Shown: one piece after another, positions 25,032 to 32,221 of the stretch
Position numbering within the stretch: the stretch's first letter is position 1
Layout: each line of letters opens with the position of its first letter
NCBI GenBank assembly: GCA_040255575.1
Contig: JBDZVF010000004.1
Span: 1 to 36,815, forward strand
Source: JADGHX01 sp040255575
GTDB lineage: Bacteria > Pseudomonadota > Gammaproteobacteria > Steroidobacterales > Steroidobacteraceae
Reading direction: 5' to 3'
DNA: 36,815 nt
Position numbers and translations under genes: made by a program
The notes under the pieces: generated by a model
Told to the model about the DNA's origin: nothing
Databases searched by the model: none
The model's input: the letters and a program-made list of their open reading frames with translations, nothing else

Positions 25032-26098
25032 TGACCGAGCCATTGTTTCCCTGCACTCTCGTAGGCAGCTATCCGCAGCCGGGCTGGCTGGTCGACAAAG
25101 ACGTGCTGCGCGGGCGGTTCCCGCCGCGTACGCGTGCGCCAGAGTTGTGGCGTGTGTCGGAGCAGTTCCTCGCCGAAGCGCAGGCCGACGCGACGCGCAT
25201 CGCCGTTCAGGATCAGCTCAACGCGGGCATCGACATCGTCACGGACGGTGAGATCAAGCGTGAGAGCTATTCCAACTTCTTCGCCAACGCGCTCGAAGGC
25301 ATCGACAACAAGAATCCCGGAACGGCGCTCGATCGCAGCGGCGAGCCGGTGAAGGTGCCGCGCGTCGTCGGGCCGATTCGGCGCAAGGCCCCGGTGTGCG
25401 TGGAGGATGTGAAGTTCCTGCGCTCGCTGACCGCGAAGCCGATCAAGTACACGATCCCCGGGCCGTTCACGATGGCCCAGCAGGCGCAGAACGAGTACTA
25501 CAAGACCGATCGCGAAGCCGCGCTGGAATACGCCGCTGCCGTGAACGAAGAGATCCGGGATCTCTTCGCGGCCGGCGCCGATATCGTGCAGCTCGACGAG
25601 CCGTACATGCAGGCCCGGTACAAGAAGGCCGAGGAATACGGCATCGAGGTGCTGGATCGCGCCGTCGAAGGGGTGAAGGGCAAGACGGCCGTGCACATCT
25701 GCTTCGGCTACGCGGCGCTCATCCATCACCGGCCGGGGGCGTATCAGTTCCTGGAGCAGTTCGCGAAGTCGAAGATCAACCAGATTTCGATCGAGACCGC
25801 GCAGTCAAAACTCGACTGCTCGGTGCTGCGCCAGTTGCCGGACAAGGAGGTCATCCTCGGCGTGCTCGACCTTTCCACGCAGAAGGTCGAAACGGTGGAA
25901 GAGGTGAAGGCCCGCGTGCAGCGCGCGCTCGAGCACTGCGACGCCGAGCGGATCATCCTCGCGCCCGACTGCGGCATGAAATATCTGCCGCGCGAAGTGG
26001 CGTTCGGCAAGCTGTGGTCGATGTGCCTGGCCGCCAAGGAGCTGAGGAAAGACTTCCCGGCCGAGCACAGCGCACGGCGCAACGCCCGGAAGGCCTGA
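25031..26098 (+). CDS. MetE-like (cobalamin-independent methionine synthase) C-terminal-domain protein 2
   Basis: 355 residues, again only the catalytic barrel. Zn ligands: His222-x-Cys224 (AVHICFGY), Glu255 (ISIETAQ) and Cys314 (APDCGMKYL). Opening CTLVGSYPQPGWL, with FTMAQQAQNEYY and DIVQLDEP, is nearer to MetE proper than protein 1 (which reads LQIDAP). Start ATG overlaps the VOC stop by one base, so the two proteins likely act together. Probably transfers a methyl group or other C1 unit to a thiol; with a LigM-like demethylase 1.2 kb downstream, methyl-tetrahydrofolate is a reasonable donor, but this is inference. Lys/Arg-rich C-terminus (RRNARKA). Confidence 0.9.
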   Translation: MTEPLFPCTLVGSYPQPGWLVDKDVLRGRFPPRTRAPELWRVSEQFLAEAQADATRIAVQDQLNAGIDIVTDGEIKRESYSNFFANALEGIDNKNPGTALDRSGEPVKVPRVVGPIRRKAPVCVEDVKFLRSLTAKPIKYTIPGPFTMAQQAQNEYYKTDREAALEYAAAVNEEIRDLFAAGADIVQLDEPYMQARYKKAEEYGIEVLDRAVEGVKGKTAVHICFGYAALIHHRPGAYQFLEQFAKSKINQISIETAQSKLDCSVLRQLPDKEVILGVLDLSTQKVETVEEVKARVQRALEHCDAERIILAPDCGMKYLPREVAFGKLWSMCLAAKELRKDFPAEHSARRNARKA

Positions 26099-26115
26099 CG
26101 GATCGGGCCTGGTTC

Positions 26116-26147
26116 CCGGCGGCAAGAAACGCGGTTCTTGCCGCCGG
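26116..26147. repeat. REP-like hairpin, copy A
   Basis: A perfect 13-bp stem CCGGCGGCAAGAA (26116-26128) / TTCTTGCCGCCGG (26135-26147) with loop ACGCGG. The 28-base core 26118-26145 matches, at 24 of 28 positions, the reverse complement of 28710-28737; a G-C pair here is A-T there, so pairing is kept. No T-tract follows, so it is not a classic terminator, though it can act at the end of the MetE-like operon. Confidence 0.7.
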
Positions 26148-26193
26148 CACCCTGTTTCAGCTCGCTTGCGCCAGGGCTTTAAACGTCCAGCGC

Positions 26194-26283
26194 GGGCACC
26201 CCGAGATCATGTGGGCCAAATTCGAGGCGCCGGCCGAAGGCGCCCGCCTGGCCACGGCCGAGCTCCGGGGCCGCCCGAACTGA
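26194..26283 (+). pseudogene. C-terminal remnant of a third MetE-like gene
   Basis: A 29-codon open stretch ending in TGA reads GHPEIMWAKFEAPAEGAR then LATAELRGRPN. This aligns with the C-terminus of MetE-like protein 1 (residues 357-383, PDVTYMKLESMAQGARIASE) through P-[DE]-[IV], K-[LF]-E, A-[EQ]-G-A-R-[IL]-A-[ST] and a later L. The HPEIxWAK...EGARLA form is typical of other MetE-like family members. Nothing upstream of it reads as the rest of the enzyme, so the gene has lost almost everything. The remainder of this 383-base gap holds a REP-like hairpin and the GntR promoter region. Confidence 0.6.
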
Positions 26284-26345
26284 AGAGGGCCGCGGCGGCT
26301 TGCCGCGAGTCGCGGGCCGCCGGGAGGCCTTTCCCGCGGGAATAC

Positions 26346-26361
26346 TTGTCATATGGGATCC
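26346..26361. promoter_or_regulatory. Direct-repeat operator candidate, copy 1
   Basis: TTGTCATATGGGATCC. Copy 2 at 26418-26434 reads TTGACAACATGGGATCC. The ATGGGATCC core recurs 73 bases apart upstream of the GntR gene; possible GntR autoregulation site. Confidence 0.45.
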
Positions 26362-26417
26362 TGATTGCCGCCGCCCTCCCGCGAGGCAGGCCCGATAAGT
26401 CCTATAAAGGAACCAAA

Positions 26418-26446
26418 TTGACAACATGGGATCCCGTGGGCAAGAT
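26418..26446 (+). promoter_or_regulatory. Promoter for the GntR gene with an operator in the spacer
   Basis: Consensus -35 TTGACA (26418-26423), a 17-base spacer and a weak -10 CAAGAT (26441-26446), 35 bases before the ATG. The spacer contains CATGGGATCCCGTG, an imperfect 14-bp palindrome (one mismatched pair) that shares ATGGGATCC with an upstream copy at 26353. A repressor bound here would block RNA polymerase. Confidence 0.5.
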
Positions 26447-26481
26447 TCTGGCCCCTGCAGCGAGGCGCTTCTAACTATTCC

Positions 26482-27204
26482 ATGCCCATCAGTTCGCAGC
26501 TCACCGAGACGGTCGTTCGCATTCGCGAAATGATTCTGCGCGGCAAGCTGGCGCCGGGTCAGCGAGTTGCCGAAGCGCCGCTCGCTGAGATGCTGGGCAT
26601 GTCGCGCACGCCAGTGCGCCAGGCGCTGCCGCTGCTCGCGCAGGAAGGCCTGCTGATGGAGCATGCGACGCGCGGTTACGTCGTTCGTGCGTTCACCGCC
26701 GCCGACATCGTCGATGCCATCGAATTGCGCGCGGTTCTCGAAGGGCTCGCGGCACGCCGTGTCGCCGAGCGCGGCGCCTCAGAGGCGTTGCTTCGCGACC
26801 TGCGCGCCTGTCTCGAAGATGGCGACGCGATCTTGCGCAAGCGCCGTGTCGAAGCGAGCGACGAAGCGCTCTACGCGGACATGAACGAGCGCTTCCATTC
26901 CCTCATTCTTCGGGAAGGCGGCAGCTCCGTGCTCAACGCCGCGCTCGAACGCAACAGCCGCATCCCGTTCGCGGGCGCGCAGGCGCTGGCGTTCGACCGG
27001 TCCAATCTCGACCAGATGTACGACATGCTTCATTACGCCCATCGGCAGCATCATCACATCGTCGATGCGATCGAGGGCGGCCAGGCCGCACGGGCGGAAA
27101 CCTTGATGCGCGAGCACGCCATCGCCGTCAAGGAGAGCATCAACATGGCGCAGTTCCAGGTGGCCACGGCCGACGCGGGCAGCCGCGTGGCGCTGGCGCG
27201 CTGA
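26482..27204 (+). CDS. GntR family regulator, FCD (FadR-like) subfamily
   Basis: 240 residues. Winged helix at 5-70: LTETVVRIREMILRGKLAPG, then VAEAPLAEMLGMSRTPVRQAL and LAQEGLLMEHATRGYVVR. The all-helical FCD ligand domain has the metal-binding His set His139 (MNERFHSLIL), His191 (HRQHHHIVDAIEGG) and His212 (MREHAIAV), preceded by Asn135 where Asp is usual. FCD regulators sense small organic acids. It sits 45 bases before the LigM-like gene on the same strand, so it probably regulates that gene and itself. The MetE-like remnant lies just upstream. Confidence 0.92.
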   Translation: MPISSQLTETVVRIREMILRGKLAPGQRVAEAPLAEMLGMSRTPVRQALPLLAQEGLLMEHATRGYVVRAFTAADIVDAIELRAVLEGLAARRVAERGASEALLRDLRACLEDGDAILRKRRVEASDEALYADMNERFHSLILREGGSSVLNAALERNSRIPFAGAQALAFDRSNLDQMYDMLHYAHRQHHHIVDAIEGGQAARAETLMREHAIAVKESINMAQFQVATADAGSRVALAR

Positions 27205-27249
27205 CCTGATCTTTTCGTTAGACCCTACTTTTCCTCAGAGGCATTTTGC

Positions 27250-28659
27250 ATGAGCGCCAAGAACCTGGAAGAACGAATCAAGGAAGCCGGCGGTGCGGTG
27301 AAGCTGCTGCGTGACTCGCAGAGCGGCCCGAACCCCTATCCGGTGAAGCTGCCCGAATACACCAACTGGCGAGACGAGCAGTGGGCCTGGCAGCACACCG
27401 CGGTGCTGTTCAACCAGTCCTACCACATGACGGATCTCTACGTGTCCGGCCCGGATGCGTTCAAGCTGCTCGAGAGCTTGGGCATCAACAGCTTCAAGGG
27501 CTTCGTGCCCGGCAAGGCGAAGCAGTACGTTCCGGTGAGCTGGGACGGCTACGTCATCGGCGACGTGGTGCTCTGCTATCTCGACAAGGATCTGTTCAAC
27601 CTCATCGGTCGGCCGTCGGTCGCCAACTGGGTGCAGTACCACGGCGAAACCGGCAAGTACAACGTGAAGTTCGAGCGTGACGAGCGCTCGGCTTCGCGCC
27701 CGAACCCGGTCGCGCGCAAGACCTACCGCTACCAGGTGCAGGGTCCGAACGCGATGAAGGTGATGGAGAAGGTGCTCGGCGCGAAGCCGCCGGAGCACAA
27801 GTTCTTCAACATGACGGGCACCACGATCGCCGGCAAGAAGGTGACTGCGCTCCGTCATGGCATGGCCGGCCAGCCGGGCTACGAGCTCTTCGGGCCCGCC
27901 GCCGACGGCGAAGTGGTGAAGGATGCGATTTTCGAGGCGGGCAAGGAGTTCGGCCTGCGTCTCGTGGGCGCGCGCGCCTACTCCTCGAACACGCTCGAGT
28001 CGGGCTGGATTCCCTCCCCGATGCCGGCGGTGTACTCGGGCGATGAGCGCATGAAGAAGTACCGCGAGTGGCTCGCGGCCAATAGCTTCGAAGGTAATGC
28101 CTCGCTCGGCGGCAGCTACTACTCCGACAACATCGACGACTACTACCTCACGCCGTACGACCTCGGTTACGGCGCGTTCGTGAAGTTCGATCACGAGTTC
28201 ATCGGCCGTGAGGCGCTCGAGAAGAAGTCGAAGGACCCGCACAAGATCAAGGTGACCCTCGAGCTGAACGACGACGACGTGATCGCCGCGATCGCCTCGA
28301 CCCTCGGCAAGGGCAAGGACCGCGCGAAGTTCTTCGACTGGCCCTCGGCGGTCTACTCGATGTATCCGTTCGACAAGGTGCTCTCGAAGGACGGCAAGCT
28401 CGCCGGCGTGTCCACCTGGGTCGGCTACAGCTCCAACGAGCGCAAGTTCCTCACGCTCGCGATGCTGCAGCCGGAGTTCGCGAAGCCGGGCACCCCGGTC
28501 ACCTTCGTGTGGGGCGAGGAGAACGGCGGCTCCAAGAAGCCGACGGTCGAGAGCCACAAGCAGGTGCAGATCCGCGCCACCGTGGCCCCGGTGCCCTACG
28601 TGCAGGAAGTGCGCACGGGCTATGCCGACGGCGGCTGGCGCGCCACGGGCAAGCTGTAA
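27250..28659 (+). CDS. LigM/DesA-like tetrahydrofolate-dependent aryl O-demethylase (GcvT fold)
   Basis: 469 residues, close to LigM (471) of Sphingobium SYK-6, which moves the O-methyl of vanillate or 3-O-methylgallate to tetrahydrofolate, giving methyl-THF and protocatechuate or gallate. The GcvT-like fold is seen in TDLYVSGPDAFKLLESLGINSF, ALRHGMAGQPGYELFGP, RLVGARAYSSNTLESGWIPSPMPAVY, GRE-A-LEKKSKDPHK and PFDKVLSKDGKLAGVSTWVGYS. Tyr244 is where LigM has its reactive-site Tyr247, and Arg121 is near LigM Arg122. The DxG-type folate core is not resolvable by eye. Start ATG 27250, with AGAGG upstream. Neighbours ligH and metF of SYK-6 are missing; GntR precedes and terminator hairpins follow. 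Aliphatic dimethyl-compound demethylases are alternatives within GcvT. Confidence 0.85.
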   Translation: MSAKNLEERIKEAGGAVKLLRDSQSGPNPYPVKLPEYTNWRDEQWAWQHTAVLFNQSYHMTDLYVSGPDAFKLLESLGINSFKGFVPGKAKQYVPVSWDGYVIGDVVLCYLDKDLFNLIGRPSVANWVQYHGETGKYNVKFERDERSASRPNPVARKTYRYQVQGPNAMKVMEKVLGAKPPEHKFFNMTGTTIAGKKVTALRHGMAGQPGYELFGPAADGEVVKDAIFEAGKEFGLRLVGARAYSSNTLESGWIPSPMPAVYSGDERMKKYREWLAANSFEGNASLGGSYYSDNIDDYYLTPYDLGYGAFVKFDHEFIGREALEKKSKDPHKIKVTLELNDDDVIAAIASTLGKGKDRAKFFDWPSAVYSMYPFDKVLSKDGKLAGVSTWVGYSSNERKFLTLAMLQPEFAKPGTPVTFVWGEENGGSKKPTVESHKQVQIRATVAPVPYVQEVRTGYADGGWRATGKL

Positions 28660-28709
28660 GCCGATGCGCTGAAGCCGGCTGAAGCCGGGCGTAGCCACGC
28701 GCCGGCGCA

Positions 28710-28737
28710 GGCGGCAAAAACCACGCTTTTTGCCGCC
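28710..28737. repeat. REP-like hairpin, copy B (inverted relative to copy A)
   Basis: Stem GGCGGCAAAAA (28710-28720) / TTTTTGCCGCC (28727-28737), loop CCACGC. Its reverse complement matches 26118-26145 at 24 of 28 positions with one compensatory base pair. Lies 50 bases after the LigM-like stop. Confidence 0.7.
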
Positions 28738-28757
28738 GAAAAAAGAAGCGTGGTATC

Positions 28758-28785
28758 GAAGAAATCGTCAGGAGACGATTTCTTC
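28758..28785. repeat. Perfect 12-bp hairpin
   Basis: GAAGAAATCGTC (28758-28769) / GACGATTTCTTC (28774-28785) with loop AGGA. It is the middle of three consecutive hairpins between the LigM-like gene and the secreted-module gene. No T-tract. Confidence 0.75.
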
Positions 28786-28795
28786 CAATGAACAA

Positions 28796-28830
28796 GCCCC
28801 CCCGACGGTTCGACCGTCGGGGGGCTTTTG
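28796..28830 (+). terminator. Strong rho-independent terminator after the LigM-like gene
   Basis: Stem of G + six C + GACGGT pairing with ACCGTC + six G + C (28796-28825), with loop TCG, followed by TTTTG at 28826-28830 and TTT. This ends the GntR/LigM transcripts and separates them from the gene at 28860. Confidence 0.85.
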
Positions 28831-28859
28831 TTTACGCTCGTGGAAAAGGGGGGGATGCG

Positions 28860-29840
28860 ATGACTCCGAAGCGAGCGTTGATGGCTGGCGTGTGCGGCTT
28901 GTTCTTCATGCAGGCGGCCCTCGCCAAGGAGGGACCACCACTCGTTCCCGGCGCGCTGCCGCCAGCATGTGACCGCGCCTGCCTTTACAGTTTTATGGAC
29001 CGCTACCTCGACGCGCTGGTCCACAGGGAACCGTCGAAACTCCCGTGGGCGCCCAACGCGCGCTTCACCGAGAACAACGTGGAGCTATCGATCGGCGATG
29101 GTCTCTGGGGCACGGTCACCGCTCTCGGCGACTACAAGCTGAAGTTCGCCGACGTCACCACCGGCCAGGTCGGTTTCTATGGAGTGGTGACTGAGACGGT
29201 GACGACCTCCGGCTTCTCCGTCCGCCTGAAAGTGGAGGGCGGCAAGATCTCGGAGCTTGAAACCGTCATCCTGCGCGTGGCCGACATGGGCGCGCTCGGC
29301 CCCGGCGAGAACCCCTTCAACAAGGGCGTTTACCTCGACAAGCCCATCCTGCAGCAGGACGTGCCACCGAAGCTGCGCCGTCCGCGCGAGCGCATGATCT
29401 CGCTCGCGAACGGCTACTTCGACACGCTTCAATTGAACGACGGCACCCTCTTCACCGAGTTCGATCCTGCGTGCAATCGCACCGAGAACGGCCTGCAGAC
29501 CACCAACAATCCTGCGAAGCCGCTCGGCTACTACTCGGCCCTCGGCTGCGCCGAGCAGTTCAAGCTCGGCATTTATCGTTACGACGATCGGTTGCGTGCG
29601 CGCCGCTTCCCGCTCATCGATGAGGAGCGTGGCCTCGTGCTCGCCATGGGCTTCATCGATCACTCCGGCCGGCTCGGCGCCTACACGCTCACGGATGGCA
29701 CGAAGCTCGAATCGCCGATCCGCCGCCCGCACTCGTTCCATCTCATGGAGCTGTTCAAGATCGTCGACGGCAAGCTGCGGCAGATCGAGGCACTCTTTAT
29801 CGCCGTGCCGTACAACATGCCCTCGCCGTGGGACGAGTGA
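28860..29840 (+). CDS. Secreted one-module protein of the same unknown family as 13832-15736
   Basis: 326 residues from ATG 28860, with AAGGGGG 9 bases upstream; a longer frame from 28788 would pass through the terminator. Signal peptide to about residue 22 (LMAGVCGLFFMQAALA). The single module has the same order of landmarks as each half of the two-module protein: CDRAC (Cys37/41), NARFTENNVELSIGDGLW, DVTTGQVGFYGVV, VPPKLRRPRERM, LNDGTLFTEFDPAC (Cys205), ALGCAEQFKLGIYR (Cys230), LIDEERGLVLAMGF, LTDG, FKIVDGKL and a terminal PYNMPSPWDE. Four conserved Cys suggest two disulfides. Fold may be NTF2-like; function unknown. It sits between the LigM-like gene and a CheB-like gene. Confidence 0.82.
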   Translation: MTPKRALMAGVCGLFFMQAALAKEGPPLVPGALPPACDRACLYSFMDRYLDALVHREPSKLPWAPNARFTENNVELSIGDGLWGTVTALGDYKLKFADVTTGQVGFYGVVTETVTTSGFSVRLKVEGGKISELETVILRVADMGALGPGENPFNKGVYLDKPILQQDVPPKLRRPRERMISLANGYFDTLQLNDGTLFTEFDPACNRTENGLQTTNNPAKPLGYYSALGCAEQFKLGIYRYDDRLRARRFPLIDEERGLVLAMGFIDHSGRLGAYTLTDGTKLESPIRRPHSFHLMELFKIVDGKLRQIEALFIAVPYNMPSPWDE

Positions 29841-29862
29841 TTCCCTGCTACCATGCGGCCCG

Positions 29863-30435
29863 ATGGCCGCCTGGACTCCCGAGCAGATCATCGCGTGCCG
29901 CCCGTCCCTCGTCGTGCTGGGCGGTTCCGCAGGCGCGGTCGAAATACTGCAGCGTTTGACTTCGACATTGACGAAGTCCTTCAGCCCGGCGATGGCGGTC
30001 GTCCTGCACATGCCGGCCGGATCTCGCGGGGTCATGCACGAGCTGCTGGCGGCGCCTTCGCGCCCGCCGATGAAGGTGGCGGAAGACAAGGAGCCCATCG
30101 CGCCCGGCAGCATCTACTTTGCGACGCCCGGCTATCACCTGCTGGTGGAAAGCGGCGGCACGTTCGCGCTGTCGCTCGATGAGCTGGTGCATTTCTCACG
30201 GCCGTCGATCGACGTGCTGTTCGAGACTGCGGCCGATGCCTACGAGGAGCGCGTGCTCGGCCTTGTGCTGAGTGGCGCGAATAGCGATGGTGCCGAAGGT
30301 CTTCGCGCGATTGCGGAACGCGGCGGGCCGACAATAGTGCAGGACCCCGCTGGCGCAGAAGTGCCCGTCATGCCCGTCTCCGCTCTGGAGGCATGCCCCG
30401 ACAGCTACGTCGCAGATGTCGGGGCGATCGCGAAG

Positions 30436-30453
<18 letters not shown>
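29863..30453 (+). CDS. Stand-alone CheB-type methylesterase domain protein
   Basis: 196 residues, a CheB catalytic domain without the usual N-terminal receiver domain. Ser22 (GGSAGA), His49 (VLHMPAGSRG) and Asp142 (GANSDGA) match the CheB triad. CheB deamidates and demethylates methyl-accepting chemotaxis receptors; no che, mcp or cheR gene lies in the window. ATG 29863 starts 22 bases after the secreted-module stop. CheB-only proteins are known with CheR in hybrid regulators, and other functions cannot be excluded. Its 3' end overlaps the convergent CoA-ligase gene by 18 bases. Confidence 0.88.
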
Positions 30454-31959
<1,506 letters not shown>

Positions 31960-32144
31960 GCACAAGTCCTGATCGGAAACGGGAGCGGAGGCTTCGGGGT
32001 CGAACCCGAGGGAACCGGGCGCAAAGCATACCGAAGATCGCGGCCCCTGCGGCTAATGGGCGTTTATCGCACCGTGAGGCGAGCGCGCCGGCGGCAGAGG
32101 CATGCGCTCACTTCCGTTTCGCGCAAGTTTTGCTTCCGCCAGGA

Positions 32145-32191
32145 CCTTGCGGGCCGCTCCGCAGGCGCAAGGGGCCCGGTGCACCGGGCCC
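32145..32191 (-). terminator. Hairpins after TonB-dependent receptor 2
   Basis: Two overlapping inverted repeats: CCTTGCG (32145-32151) / CGCAAGG (32166-32172), and the perfect 20-bp palindrome GGGCCCGGTGCACCGGGCCC (32172-32191). They lie about 30 bases past the receptor stop on minus. There is no clear T-tract, so this may be a bidirectional or Rho-assisted terminator. Confidence 0.55.
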
Positions 32192-32221
32192 GCGCGATGA
32201 GTGTCTTGCCGAAAGACCCGC

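Noticed and set aside
28788..28859. Upstream start of the secreted-module gene (MNKPPRRFDRRG)
   Set aside because: The codons run through a strong terminator; the ATG at 28860 has a good ribosome site and begins a signal peptide.
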